Source of the DNA: Vibrio sp. 10N.261.55.A7
GTDB taxonomy: Bacteria; Pseudomonadota; Gammaproteobacteria; Enterobacterales; Vibrionaceae
Assembly (NCBI RefSeq): GCF_002877365.1
Contig: NZ_MCWZ01000317.1
Location: forward strand, 1 to 64,000
DNA length: 64,000 nucleotides
Direction of reading: 5' to 3'
Each line of letters begins with the position of its first letter. Position 1 is the first letter of the stretch. The notes below the pieces were generated by a model. The model had not been told where the DNA came from and searched no databases. It was given only the letters and a program-made list of their open reading frames with translations. Position numbers and translations under genes: made by a program. Below are positions 18,688 through 31,334 of the stretch, in pieces.

Positions 18688-19415
18688 GCACAATTTACCT
18701 TGGGGTAAACATCGATCACATCGCGACATTACGTAATGCACGCGGTACTAAGTATCCTGATCCTGTTCATGCTGCAGAAATTGCAGAGCGTGCAGGCGCT
18801 GACGGCATTACGATTCACTTGCGTGAAGATCGCCGTCATATTGTTGATCGTGATGTTCGTGTGCTACGAGAAACGCTACAAACGCGCATGAACCTTGAAA
18901 TGGCAGTGACCGATGAAATGGTGAGCATTGCTTTAGAGACTCGCCCTGAGTTTGTTTGTCTTGTTCCTGAAAAGCGCGAAGAGTTAACAACCGAAGGTGG
19001 TCTTGATGTTGTTGGGCAATTAGAGAAAATTAAAGCAGCCACCGCGAAAATGGCCGAAGTAGGGATCAAGGTATCACTGTTTATTGATGCTGATCGAGAG
19101 CAAATAGACGCAGCGAAAGCGACGGGAGCCCCTTACATCGAGCTTCATACTGGTCATTACGCTGATGCGAAAACTGAAGAAGATCAGCAAGATGAACTGA
19201 AAAAAATTGCCGCTGCAGCCAGCTATGCTGATGACCTTGGCATTGTAGTGAATGCCGGTCATGGTTTGACGTACCACAACGTCGCGCCAATCGCAGCACT
19301 CCCAGAGATCTATGAGCTGAATATTGGCCACTCAATCATGGGACGTGCAATGTTTGATGGCTTGCAGAAATCAGTCGCAGACATGAAAGCAATCATGATA
19401 GCCGCGCGTCAATAG
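18684..19415 (+). CDS. pdxJ: Pyridoxine 5'-phosphate synthase
   Basis: Condenses 1-deoxy-D-xylulose 5-phosphate with 3-amino-2-oxopropyl phosphate in vitamin B6 synthesis; cytoplasmic TIM barrel. The 243-aa protein has the family blocks [52 protein letters not shown] and GLTYHNV, then [12 protein letters not shown]. Start overlaps the recO stop and acpS follows after 5 bases, so recO-pdxJ-acpS is one operon, as in E. coli. Confidence 0.97.
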   Translation: MSTIYLGVNIDHIATLRNARGTKYPDPVHAAEIAERAGADGITIHLREDRRHIVDRDVRVLRETLQTRMNLEMAVTDEMVSIALETRPEFVCLVPEKREELTTEGGLDVVGQLEKIKAATAKMAEVGIKVSLFIDADREQIDAAKATGAPYIELHTGHYADAKTEEDQQDELKKIAAAASYADDLGIVVNAGHGLTYHNVAPIAALPEIYELNIGHSIMGRAMFDGLQKSVADMKAIMIAARQ

Positions 19416-19420
19416 CCCTA

Positions 19421-19801
19421 ATGCCGGTTTTAGGTTTAGGGACAGACATCGCTGAAATTGAGCGTATTGAAAAGGCTTTGGCCCGATCAGGAGAGGCCTT
19501 TGCAAGACGAATCTTAACGCTTGAAGAGATGGAACAGTTCTGTAGCTTGAAGCAGAAAGGGCGTTTTTTAGCGAAACGCTTTGCGGCAAAAGAAGCCGCT
19601 TCAAAAGCGTTGGGTACAGGGATTGCACAAGGTGTGTCATTCCAAGATTTTAGTATTGGCAATAATGAGCTGGGTAAGCCTATCCTTGCTTTAACGGGTA
19701 AGGCGCAAGAGATTGCAAAATGTATGGGGGTCTCTCATGTTCATTTGACGATTTCGGATGAGCGTCATTACGCCGTTGCTACTGTCTTGTTTGAATCCTA
19801 G
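19421..19801 (+). CDS. acpS: Holo-[acyl-carrier-protein] synthase
   Basis: Transfers the 4'-phosphopantetheine group of CoA to acyl carrier protein. The 126-aa protein has the two phosphopantetheinyl transferase motifs: [16 protein letters not shown] (residues 5-20, metal-binding Asp) and [15 protein letters not shown] (residues 46-60, catalytic Glu and Lys). The end [19 protein letters not shown] is typical. It is the last gene of the recO-pdxJ-acpS operon. Confidence 0.97.
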   Translation: MPVLGLGTDIAEIERIEKALARSGEAFARRILTLEEMEQFCSLKQKGRFLAKRFAAKEAASKALGTGIAQGVSFQDFSIGNNELGKPILALTGKAQEIAKCMGVSHVHLTISDERHYAVATVLFES

Positions 19802-19843
19802 TTCGGTGTCGTTTTCCTCTCTTTAGTTGCTTAGCATGAATGC

Positions 19844-19884
19844 AAAAAAGAGCGTGAACCCAGTTAGGTTTCACGCTCTTTTTA
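19844..19884 (+). terminator. Bidirectional terminator acpS/barA
   Basis: AAAAAGAGCGTGAA and TTCACGCTCTTTTT form a long stem with A and T flanks, between convergent acpS and barA. Confidence 0.88.
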
Positions 19885-19952
19885 TATTCCGAGACTATTT
19901 TTAATCACCCACTGCGTATAAATGGAGCTCATGCAGGAGTGAATAATTACTC

Positions 19953-22754
19953 TTACTCGTTATTTTCTAAATACAATTCAGCAGTCGCGAGTACTTTATC
20001 CATTTCATCTTGAAGTTCGAATAGCTCAGGCTCAATATCTTCGATTGAATTGCCTGAGCGAAGAGCGGTTTCTATTGTCGCGCATACCTTCTTCAACCTT
20101 GGTACACCACAATATGAACAGCTGCCATGAAGCTTGTGTACATGATGGATTAACGCTTCTGTATCTACGTTGTCCGTTTCCAGTGCTTCATCAACGTGAG
20201 CGACGACCTCAGGGATATAGCCCACGAGCATTGCCAGCATCTCTTGAGCTAGATCTTCTTTGTTTGCAGCTTGCTTGAGTGCGGCTTGCCAATCAATGAT
20301 TATGATGTCATTCGCTTCGGGTTGCGTTTCCTGTTCGAAAGATTGAACACGCTCAAATTCTTCATTCTTTGAAATTTCTAGCTTTTCTATTTTGTTTTCT
20401 GGCGTGTGCGGTCCCCAGTGAACAAGCACTTGTTGTAAAATATGCTCTTCAATCGGTTTGGTTAAGTAGTCATCCATGCCGGCATTGAGAAGTCGTTCTC
20501 TTTCACCCGCCATCGCATGCGCTGTCACCGCGACAACAGGGGTGTTTTTATTGAGCTCTGTTGCTTTGATCTTATGGCAAGCGGTAACCCCATCCATGTG
20601 TGGCATTTGAATGTCCATTAATACGATATCAAAGGCATGAGTCTCTGCTTGCTGAACCGCATCTCGTCCATTTGTACAGGCAACGATACTTTCAACTCGC
20701 TCCTGCAGAAGGGCGGTGATCAATTTAAGGTTTGCAGGGTTATCATCCACAGCCATAACCTTGAGTGGCAACGTCTCTTGGTAAGACGGCTCGACAGCAG
20801 GCAGTAACGTAGGAGGCTGGTTAGCAATCATCATCTGAAGTAATTTCTTACGCGACAACGGCTTAGTAATGCACTGTACATTGTGCGTTTGAATAAGGTG
20901 GTCAGACAGGGCTAATTCTGTACTTGGCGTACCCACAATGACGTTCGGCGACACGCTTTTGGCTTTTTCAACCCATTCGCCAATCGTCTCAACAGAGGTC
21001 TTTTTATTAGGGGCAAGATTGAGTATGACATAGTCGTAACGCTCGTTTTCTTCAGGCATCGAGGATCGATAGGTCACGACCAATCCTTCCTTGATCAGAG
21101 TCTGTTGAATAACCGATGCTGCTTGCATGTTTGGCTCAATCAAGAGTAGGTGTCTCTGATCGAGTACTTGAGCGTCAACGAGTGGACTAATAGGCATGTC
21201 TGTGACATGTAATCGTAACGTAAACCAGAAGGTTGAGCCTTGGTGTAAACGGCTAGTGAGGCTGATCTCGCCCCCCATTTGGCTGACCAGTTTTTGGGTG
21301 ATGACAAGGCCTAAACCTGTACCGCCATAACGTCGGGAAATGCTGGCGTCAGCTTGGCTAAAGGCTTGGAAAAGTTGTGCTTGTTGACGTTCAGAGATAC
21401 CAATACCAGTATCGCGAACCATGAACTGCAGCTCAACCATGTCGTCTTTTTGCGAACGCAGCTCAACACTAATGTCTATGTTTCCGCGTTCTGTGAATTT
21501 GATGGAGTTGCCTACTAGGTTTGTCAGCACTTGCTGGATTCGAAGTGGATCGCCAACGAGCCCGATAGGGACTTTAGAGTCCACTTTTAGAGTGAGCTCT
21601 AAGCCTTTTTCATGCGCAGAGGTGGCTTGCAGACTGACCACCTCTTCCAGACTGTCTTGGAATTCAAACGGAATGTTCTCTAGCGCCAGTTTACCCGCTT
21701 CTAGCTTAGAGAAGTCCAGAATGTCGTTGATAATACTGAGCAAGTTGTTGGCTGATTTTTCAATGGTTTGAAGGTAATCAGTTTGGCTATTGGTGAGCTG
21801 GGTCTTTAGCATCTGTCTGGTAAAGCCAATCACACCGTTGAGTGGTGTTCTTAACTCATGAGACATGTTCGCTAAGAATTCAGATTTCACACGAGCGGCT
21901 TCCTGTGCTCGTTTTTTTGCAATGTCTAATTCAACGTTTTGAATCTCAAGCTGTTCTAGAGTTTCACGTAAGTCTGAGGTGGCTTGGTCAATACTGTGCT
22001 GCATTTCGCTGTGATAGGCAGAGAGAGATTCTGCCATGGCATTGATACCATTTTTAAGTGAATCCAACTCACCGTGCATTTTACCTTCAATACGTACATC
22101 AATATGCCCGCGTCGAATCCTCTGGATCATGTTCTTCATGTGTTCAATTGGGCGGGTTACATCGTGCATTAAACGCATGGCAAAAATGGCTGAGAGACCT
22201 AGGCCAAGTAGAAGAACCAAAACCGAGAGTACGATCTCCTGGTATTGCTGCAAACGTAAAGAAGACAGGTCGAGTTCAATTGCGATGTATCCGAAAGCCT
22301 GGTTTTCGTTCTCAGCTTCGGAGGCGGTGGCCAGTCTTGATTCGGCCAGAATTGGCGTGCGCATAATCAGAGAGTTATCACTGATATGAGAGGAGCCATA
22401 AAGTGGAACGGGCTTCTCTTTAGGAAACATGAGAGATTCAAAGTTGGGATGAAAGTTAGACGTTACAAAAAGCTCATGGTTTGAATCGAAAACGGCAATA
22501 CTACGAACGAATTTAGAGTTTTTTCGATGCGAGTAACTGATGAGGCGACGCACGGCTTCGTGGCTTTGCTTTTGCATGCCATCTTCACTGGCAATGGCCA
22601 GCGGTTCAATAATATTCAACCCCGAATTAATAACTTGCGTTTCAAGATCGTGATAGCGATTGTAGGAAAAGAAGCTACTTAACAGTAAGCCAATGATCAG
22701 TGTTGGCGCTAAAGTAAGGGTAATAACTCGTGCACGTAAGCCGTATCTCGTCAT
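19953..22754 (-). CDS. barA: Hybrid sensor histidine kinase BarA
   Basis: Tripartite sensor that, with response regulator UvrY/VarA (not in this window), controls the CsrB-type RNAs and carbon metabolism. The 933-aa protein shows TM1 (about 10-30), a periplasmic domain, TM2 (about 173-192) and a HAMP domain. The dimerisation domain carries phosphoacceptor His299 (FLANMSHELRTPLNG); the ATPase domain has DTGIGIS and GGTGLGL. A degenerate middle domain, a receiver (DDNPANLKL, phosphoacceptor in VLMDIQMPHMDG) and a C-terminal HPt (HHVHKLHGSCSYCG) follow. All expected phosphorelay residues are present. It is monocistronic and divergent from rlmD. Confidence 0.96.
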   Translation of the reverse strand: MTRYGLRARVITLTLAPTLIIGLLLSSFFSYNRYHDLETQVINSGLNIIEPLAIASEDGMQKQSHEAVRRLISYSHRKNSKFVRSIAVFDSNHELFVTSNFHPNFESLMFPKEKPVPLYGSSHISDNSLIMRTPILAESRLATASEAENENQAFGYIAIELDLSSLRLQQYQEIVLSVLVLLLGLGLSAIFAMRLMHDVTRPIEHMKNMIQRIRRGHIDVRIEGKMHGELDSLKNGINAMAESLSAYHSEMQHSIDQATSDLRETLEQLEIQNVELDIAKKRAQEAARVKSEFLANMSHELRTPLNGVIGFTRQMLKTQLTNSQTDYLQTIEKSANNLLSIINDILDFSKLEAGKLALENIPFEFQDSLEEVVSLQATSAHEKGLELTLKVDSKVPIGLVGDPLRIQQVLTNLVGNSIKFTERGNIDISVELRSQKDDMVELQFMVRDTGIGISERQQAQLFQAFSQADASISRRYGGTGLGLVITQKLVSQMGGEISLTSRLHQGSTFWFTLRLHVTDMPISPLVDAQVLDQRHLLLIEPNMQAASVIQQTLIKEGLVVTYRSSMPEENERYDYVILNLAPNKKTSVETIGEWVEKAKSVSPNVIVGTPSTELALSDHLIQTHNVQCITKPLSRKKLLQMMIANQPPTLLPAVEPSYQETLPLKVMAVDDNPANLKLITALLQERVESIVACTNGRDAVQQAETHAFDIVLMDIQMPHMDGVTACHKIKATELNKNTPVVAVTAHAMAGERERLLNAGMDDYLTKPIEEHILQQVLVHWGPHTPENKIEKLEISKNEEFERVQSFEQETQPEANDIIIIDWQAALKQAANKEDLAQEMLAMLVGYIPEVVAHVDEALETDNVDTEALIHHVHKLHGSCSYCGVPRLKKVCATIETALRSGNSIEDIEPELFELQDEMDKVLATAELYLENNE

Positions 22755-22920
22755 TATTTTCTAAACATCGTGGGTTGGATATGGGAAAATAACCCGCAAA
22801 GCGAATCATCAAGCGAATAGCTTAGCTTAATCAAGTCAACACGATTCGACAATATACCCAGTGGCAAATAGTGATACTGGGGGTAAATTTATCAATAGAA
22901 AACTTTTAGGCACCCAGAGC

Positions 22921-24237
22921 ATGGCACGTTTTTTCCAACCCAAAAAGAAAACTAATATTGAAACCAAGCATCAATCGGTACTGGTGGAAAAACTCGATAA
23001 CCTAGGCTCGGGTATCGCTTACTTAAATAAGAAGCCTGTTTTTGTTGAGCAAGCGTTGCCAGGCGAAAAAGTCGTGGTTCAATTAACCGAGAGCAAAAGC
23101 AAGTTCTCTCGAGCAAAGTTGATTAAAGTCCTAGAGCCTAGCGACCAGCGTGTCGATCCATTTTGTGATTATTACCAGCAATGTGGGGGCTGCAACCTTC
23201 AGCATCTGGAGCTTGATTCACAGCGAGAATACAAGCAGCTGTCTTTGAGTCAGTTGATGAGCAAGTTTGCGGGCCAAGAGTTAATGCTTGAACCAATGAT
23301 TAAGGCGGAAGATAAAGGCTACCGACGTCGAGCTAGAATCAGCTTATTTGTTGATAAGAAAACCCGTCAGCTTCAGTTTGGATTCAGGAAGAAACAAAGC
23401 AAGCAAATCGTCAACATTGATCACTGTGATGTATTGGAGCCTAGCTTGAGCGCGTTGTTGCCTGAGCTAAAGTCGTTGCTGTCTTCTTTTAAGAACCCTG
23501 AATCTCTAGGGCATATTGAGTTGGTCAAAGCGAATAACGGCATCATATTGGTGTTACGTCATTTAAAACCACTGGCCGAAAAAGATCGCAACGCATTGGT
23601 TACACTGGCAGAGCAGCACCTAGCAACACTTTACCTGATGCCAAGTAATGACAAACTAGAACGGATTAGGGGGGAAGTGGCTGAATACCAAGAAGCAGGC
23701 GTCACATTGTCTTTCATGCCGAATCACTTTATTCAGGTGAACCAAGATGTGAATCAGAAGATGATCACTCAAGCATTGGATTGGCTAGGCATATCAGGGC
23801 AAGATCGCGTGTTGGACCTTTTCTGTGGCCTTGGTAATTTTAGCTTACCGATGGCAAAGCGTGCCAATAGTGTAGTGGGTGTCGAAGGGGTTGATGAGAT
23901 GGTTGTTCAAGCGAGTCAAAACGCGCAGAGCAACGATCTGGACAATGCTCGCTTCTATCAGGCGAACCTTGAAGAGGATCTTGTGACTCAGCCCTGGGCA
24001 AAAGAAAAATTCGATAAGGTTTTGCTGGATCCTGCAAGAGCGGGTGCGAGTGGGATCGTTGATCAAATTTCTCAATTTGGCGCCAAAAGCGTTGTTTATG
24101 TTTCTTGCAATCCTGCTACCCTTGCAAGGGATAGTCAAAGCTTGCTAGAGCAAGGATATCAGCTAAAGAAACTTGGAATGCTAGACATGTTCCCGCATTC
24201 CAGCCATTTAGAATCAATGGCACTTTTTGAAAAATAG
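22921..24237 (+). CDS. rlmD: 23S rRNA (uracil-1939-C5) methyltransferase
   Basis: SAM-dependent enzyme (formerly RumA) with a 4Fe-4S cluster that methylates U1939 of 23S rRNA. The protein has an N-terminal TRAM domain ([20 protein letters not shown]), the cluster Cys motif [14 protein letters not shown], the SAM motif [18 protein letters not shown], and the catalytic [11 protein letters not shown] near residue 400. The frame extends up to a GTG at 22861, but the family protein begins at [10 protein letters not shown], so I use the ATG at 22921 (438 aa). It is upstream of relA, as in E. coli. Confidence 0.95.
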   Translation: MARFFQPKKKTNIETKHQSVLVEKLDNLGSGIAYLNKKPVFVEQALPGEKVVVQLTESKSKFSRAKLIKVLEPSDQRVDPFCDYYQQCGGCNLQHLELDSQREYKQLSLSQLMSKFAGQELMLEPMIKAEDKGYRRRARISLFVDKKTRQLQFGFRKKQSKQIVNIDHCDVLEPSLSALLPELKSLLSSFKNPESLGHIELVKANNGIILVLRHLKPLAEKDRNALVTLAEQHLATLYLMPSNDKLERIRGEVAEYQEAGVTLSFMPNHFIQVNQDVNQKMITQALDWLGISGQDRVLDLFCGLGNFSLPMAKRANSVVGVEGVDEMVVQASQNAQSNDLDNARFYQANLEEDLVTQPWAKEKFDKVLLDPARAGASGIVDQISQFGAKSVVYVSCNPATLARDSQSLLEQGYQLKKLGMLDMFPHSSHLESMALFEK

Positions 24238-24327
24238 AAGTAACGAAAATAAAGAATGAACCGAAGTATAGAACGAACCGAGAATCGGTAAGTCAAAAAC
24301 ATAATAATAAATTTCTAGGATGAAACG

Positions 24328-26550
24328 ATGGTTGCGGTAAGAAGCGCACATTTAAACCCAAACGAACAGTTTGATTTAGATAACTGGGTGGCTAGCCTAG
24401 GACAAGACAAGAACGTCGCAAAACGATTAAAAGAGGTTTACCGTCAATGTGAAACGATAGTAGAAGGGCGTGAAGATGCTCAACTGTTATTGTGGCGCGG
24501 ACGCGAAATGAATGAGATTTTGGTGACTTTATCAATGGATAAAGCCACTTTAGTTGCCGCGCAATTATTCCCGCTTGTTTCAGCAGGGGCGATTGAGCGT
24601 GAGCTGTTTGAAGAAAGCTACGGTAAAGAAACCATCAAACTGATTGATGGCGTAGAAGAGATGGCAGCGCTAGGGCAACTCAACGTTACGTTAGAAGGCA
24701 GCGCCGCATCTGGGCAGGTCGATAACGTACGCCGAATGCTATTGGCGATGGTTGATGATTTCCGTTGTGTGGTCATTAAGTTGGCAGAACGCATTTGCAA
24801 CCTCATCGAAGTGAAAAAATCACCAGACGAAGTGCGTCGAGCGGCAGCAAAAGAGTGTGCCAATATCTACGCACCTTTGGCCAACCGGTTAGGTATTGGT
24901 CAGCTGAAATGGGAAATCGAAGATTACGCTTTCCGCTATCAACAACCTGACACCTATAAGCAGATAGCGAAACAGCTGTCTGAGCGCCGTATCGTTCGAG
25001 AGCAGTACATTACTGATTTTGTTGATGACTTAACGTCGGAAATGGGTACTTCCAGTATCAATGCCGAGGTGAGCGGCCGACCAAAACACATCTACAGTAT
25101 CTGGCGAAAAATGCAGAAAAAAGGCTTAGAGTTCGACGAGCTTTTTGATGTTCGCGCTGTGCGTATTATTGCCGATCAACTGCAAGATTGTTATGCCGCT
25201 TTGGGCGTAGTACACACGAAATATAAGCATCTGCCGAGTGAATTTGACGATTACGTCGCGAACCCTAAGCCTAACGGCTATCAATCCATTCATACCGTTG
25301 TGCTTGGGCCAGAAGGCAAAACGATCGAGATTCAGATCCGCACCAAGCAGATGCATGAAGACTCAGAGTTAGGGGTTGCGGCACACTGGAAATATAAAGA
25401 AGGTGCGTCGGTGGCTCGCAGTGGCTACGATGAGAAGATCACCTGGTTACGTAAACTGATCGATTGGCAAGAAGAGATGTCAGACTCTGGTGAGATGCTT
25501 GATGAAGTACGAAGCCAGGTCTTTGATGACCGTGTGTATGCCTTTACTCCTCGTGGTGATGTGGTCGATTTACCAATGGGCGCAACACCACTGGATTTTG
25601 CTTACCATATCCACTCTATGGTTGGCCACCGCTGTATTGGTGCGAAAGTCGCAGGGCGTATCGTCCCGTTTACCCATAAATTAACGATGGGTGATCAAGT
25701 CGAGATCATCACCCAAAAAGAGCCTAATCCTTCTCGCGATTGGTTAAACCCTACCTTAGGTTTTGTGCACTCAGGGCGTGCGCGCGCGAAGATCAATGCT
25801 TGGTTTAGAAAAGAGAGCCGAGAGCAAAACTTAGAGGCGGGTAAAGAGATCCTTGAGGTTGAATTATCCAAAATCGGCGCGTCACTGAAGCACGCTCAAG
25901 AATATGCGCTAAAACGTTTTAATGTGAACTCGCCTGACGAGCTTTATGCGGGTATTGGCAGTGGTGATCTGCGTATCAATCAAGTTGTTAACCACATCAA
26001 TGCGCTGGTGAATAAGCCGACTGCTGAAGAAGAGGATAAGCAGGCGCTAGAAAAGCTTCAAGAAGCTGAAAATAAGCCAAGTATTCAGAGCCGCCCTAAA
26101 AAAGATGCGGTTGTTGTTGAAGGCGTGGATAACCTGATGACGCACTTAGCGCGTTGTTGTCAGCCAATACCGGGTGATGAGATCAAAGGTTATATCACAC
26201 AAGGGCGTGGTATCTCTGTTCATCGCGCTGATTGTGAGCAGCTTGAAGAGCTCAGTCATCATGCACCGGAACGTATTATTGATACGGTATGGGGCAGTGG
26301 TTTTGTTGGTTCTTATATCCTGACAGTACGTATTGAAGCAATGGAACGAAGTGGCTTGTTGAAAGACATTACCTCGCTTCTGACCAATGAAAAAATCAAA
26401 GTCACTAGCATGAAGAATCGTAATGATTATAAGCGTCAGCTTTCCATTATGGATTTTGATTTAGAGCTGACGAATATTGAAATTTTGAATCGCGTAACGA
26501 CACGCATTGAACAGATAAAAGATGTCATGAGTGTGAAGCGTTTAGGCTAA
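24328..26550 (+). CDS. relA: GTP pyrophosphokinase RelA
   Basis: Ribosome-associated (p)ppGpp synthetase of the stringent response. The 740-aa protein has a pseudo-hydrolase N-terminal domain without the intact HD motif, and the synthetase domain with GRPKHIYSIWRKM, FDVRAVRII and YVANPKPNGYQSIHT. The TGS domain (DRVYAFTPRGDVVDLPMGA), a zinc-finger-like region with HLARCCQPIPGDEI, and a C-terminal ACT domain (LLKDITSLLTNEKIKV) follow. Full length. mazG follows 298 bases downstream, across a repeat-rich spacer. Confidence 0.98.
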   Translation: MVAVRSAHLNPNEQFDLDNWVASLGQDKNVAKRLKEVYRQCETIVEGREDAQLLLWRGREMNEILVTLSMDKATLVAAQLFPLVSAGAIERELFEESYGKETIKLIDGVEEMAALGQLNVTLEGSAASGQVDNVRRMLLAMVDDFRCVVIKLAERICNLIEVKKSPDEVRRAAAKECANIYAPLANRLGIGQLKWEIEDYAFRYQQPDTYKQIAKQLSERRIVREQYITDFVDDLTSEMGTSSINAEVSGRPKHIYSIWRKMQKKGLEFDELFDVRAVRIIADQLQDCYAALGVVHTKYKHLPSEFDDYVANPKPNGYQSIHTVVLGPEGKTIEIQIRTKQMHEDSELGVAAHWKYKEGASVARSGYDEKITWLRKLIDWQEEMSDSGEMLDEVRSQVFDDRVYAFTPRGDVVDLPMGATPLDFAYHIHSMVGHRCIGAKVAGRIVPFTHKLTMGDQVEIITQKEPNPSRDWLNPTLGFVHSGRARAKINAWFRKESREQNLEAGKEILEVELSKIGASLKHAQEYALKRFNVNSPDELYAGIGSGDLRINQVVNHINALVNKPTAEEEDKQALEKLQEAENKPSIQSRPKKDAVVVEGVDNLMTHLARCCQPIPGDEIKGYITQGRGISVHRADCEQLEELSHHAPERIIDTVWGSGFVGSYILTVRIEAMERSGLLKDITSLLTNEKIKVTSMKNRNDYKRQLSIMDFDLELTNIEILNRVTTRIEQIKDVMSVKRLG

Positions 26551-26562
26551 AACTCTCGTCAT

Positions 26563-26668
26563 ACTTGAAGCTGTAGCGTTGTTGCCTGCTTTCGCGATTC
26601 TCAATCACATAGTGGACTATGCTCAAGGGAATCGCTCAATTGCCGCCTAGCTACAGCGTCAATTATTT
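26563..26668. repeat. ERIC-like intergenic palindrome, copy 1
   Basis: Imperfect long palindrome. The outer arms GAAGCTGTAGC and GCTACAGCGTC match at 10 of 11 positions, the inner arms are GCGATTCTC and GGGAATCGC, and the centre is CATAGT/ACTATG. Non-coding elements of this shape recur between genes in vibrios and their relatives. Confidence 0.6.
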
Positions 26669-26671
26669 AGA

Positions 26672-26764
26672 GAGTTGCTAAAAGGTGAGATTACTCGCTC
26701 CATCACATAGGCTAGCTATGCTCAGGAGTCTCGCAAGCTTGTTGCCTTGTTAGAGAGCTAACTA
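26672..26764. repeat. ERIC-like intergenic palindrome, diverged copy 2
   Basis: Shares the core (ATCACATAG, CTAGCTATGCTCA, then CTCGCAAGCTTGTTGCC) with copy 1. The outer arms are different: AGAGTTGCTAA at the start and TTAGAGAGCTAAC at the end. Confidence 0.45.
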
Positions 26765-26800
26765 CATAGTAAAAAGCCCAGAGATAAAAATTGAAATAAA

Positions 26801-26830
26801 GGTGAGTGGTTTTGGCCGCTCACCTTTTTG
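26801..26830 (+). terminator. Terminator before mazG
   Basis: AAAGGTGAGTGG and CCGCTCACCTTT pair around a short loop, followed by a run of T. It ends only 20 bases before the mazG start, so it may end relA transcripts or attenuate mazG. Confidence 0.6.
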
Positions 26831-26848
26831 TATAGAGGAATAAAAGAA

Positions 26849-27682
26849 ATGAGCCACCCAATTGAGCAGTTAGAAAATATCATGGCGCAGTTGCGCGATT
26901 CAGAAAATGGATGCCCTTGGGACAAGAAGCAGACTTTTGACACGATTGTGCCTCATACCATCGAAGAGACTTATGAAGTGGTTGATGCTATCCATAATCG
27001 CGACTGGCCAAATCTCAAAGAAGAGTTGGGTGATTTGCTGTTTCAGGTGATTTTCTATAGCCAACTCGCGAAAGAAGAGAACCTTTTTGATTTTTCAGAC
27101 GTGGTTGAAACGGTGAATGAGAAACTCACTCGTCGTCATCCTCATGTTTTTTCAGACAAGGAGTTTGAGAACGAAGAGGCCATTAATGCTAATTGGGAAA
27201 TAGAGAAAGCCAAAGAAAAGGCTGAGAAAGCAAAAGACACTGCTGAAGCGAGTGAACCCGCGTTTGAGAGTATTTTAGACGCTATTCCCAATTCAATGCC
27301 CGCGCTGCCTAAAGCGATAAAAATCCAGAAGAAAGTGGCTAAATTTGGTTTTGATTGGGACACGTTAGGCCCAGTGGTTGACAAGGTTCATGAAGAGATT
27401 GAAGAGGTCATGGAAGAGGCGTTGCAAGTTGATATGAACGAGGAACGAGTAGCGAGCGAATTGGGGGACTTATTGTTTGCTGTCGTGAATTTATCTCGCC
27501 ACCTTGGGCAGAATCCTGAATCGGCGTTGAGCAAAGCGAATTTAAAATTCTCCAACCGTTTTCAGAAAGTAGAAGGTTTAGTTAACCAAAAAGAAAAAAC
27601 CTTAAAGGACTTCAACCTCCAACAGTTGGATGCCATGTGGGACGAGGTAAAGCGTTTAGAAAAAGAGAATAAGAACAATTAG
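26849..27682 (+). CDS. mazG: Nucleoside triphosphate pyrophosphohydrolase MazG
   Basis: Hydrolyses nucleoside triphosphates to monophosphates and pyrophosphate; in E. coli it lowers ppGpp and cleans non-canonical nucleotides. Two MazG domains are visible. The first has [16 protein letters not shown], then [13 protein letters not shown] and [16 protein letters not shown]; the second has [15 protein letters not shown] and [16 protein letters not shown]. The frame can open at a TTG (26828), but AGAGGA precedes the ATG at 26849 (277 aa). In E. coli mazG lies downstream of relA-mazEF; no mazEF pair is present here. Confidence 0.95.
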   Translation: MSHPIEQLENIMAQLRDSENGCPWDKKQTFDTIVPHTIEETYEVVDAIHNRDWPNLKEELGDLLFQVIFYSQLAKEENLFDFSDVVETVNEKLTRRHPHVFSDKEFENEEAINANWEIEKAKEKAEKAKDTAEASEPAFESILDAIPNSMPALPKAIKIQKKVAKFGFDWDTLGPVVDKVHEEIEEVMEEALQVDMNEERVASELGDLLFAVVNLSRHLGQNPESALSKANLKFSNRFQKVEGLVNQKEKTLKDFNLQQLDAMWDEVKRLEKENKNN

Positions 27683-27792
27683 TAAACAACATTTTCAGTT
27701 TCCTAAAGCTCAAATGTTGACTCATTTCTGTTTTTGACTAACTTAAAAGTGGTCACACAATTTGATTTGAAGCAAAAAATAAAAAATCGCAG

Positions 27793-29533
<1,741 letters not shown>

Positions 29534-29553
29534 AATTTTGAAGTAAGGAATAC

Positions 29554-29590
29554 AGGCAGTTATATACGATTATATGGCTGCCTTTAATTT
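29554..29590 (+). terminator. Hairpin between pyrG and eno
   Basis: AGGCAG-TT-ATATA pairs with TATAT-GG-CTGCCT around CGAT, followed by TTAATTT. It is probably a weak terminator that leaves some read-through to eno. Confidence 0.5.
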
Positions 29591-29592
29591 GA

Positions 29593-30921
<1,329 letters not shown>

Positions 30922-30950
30922 TCTCTAGAAGATTGTTAATCTAAGCTTTG

Positions 30951-30979
30951 AATGCCTCGCTCATGCGGGGCATTTTTTT
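30951..30979 (+). terminator. eno terminator
   Basis: AATGCCTCGC and GCGGGGCATT form a 10-bp stem with a TCAT loop and seven T residues. Confidence 0.88.
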
Positions 30980-31010
30980 GTCTGTAATAAAATGGCCTGA
31001 GAGATGGTTA

Positions 31011-31155
31011 GGTTCTAAAGCTCCTCCTATTAGCAACGAAAGCGGTCTTAAAGAAGTTAAAGGTCAATAATTCCCCTAGGTTTTAAACTTAGCGAATGGT
31101 TAATCTCAGCTTTGAATGTATCGCTCATGCGGGGTATTTTTTTATCTGTACAAAA
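31011..31155 (+). pseudogene. Degenerate duplicate of the eno 3' end and terminator
   Basis: The last codons of eno recur here. A 27-base stretch ending at the stop (30895-30921) is repeated exactly at 31044-31070, preceded by a diverged GGTTCTAAAGCTCCT. The terminator also recurs in decayed form (31115-31140), with the same TTTTTTT-TCTGTA tail. No enolase core is present, only the tail. With the following 180 bases, which carry the MFS gene's leader, this explains the 413-base gap after eno. It may be a relic of unequal recombination or of an insertion targeting the gene end. Confidence 0.8.
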
Positions 31156-31334
31156 TCAGATGTCAGGCTTTTAGGCCAATTAGGTTGCTCTTTAATTCTT
31201 AATCTGACGTTTATTCGATGAATCAGATTGAATATTGATCGTAATTCGATCGATGCCCGTGATACAGTCAAAAGGTCTGCAAGACGTCGTTTACACCCCC
31301 TAGAAAGAATACCCAGGAAGAAAAGGAATCCCTC

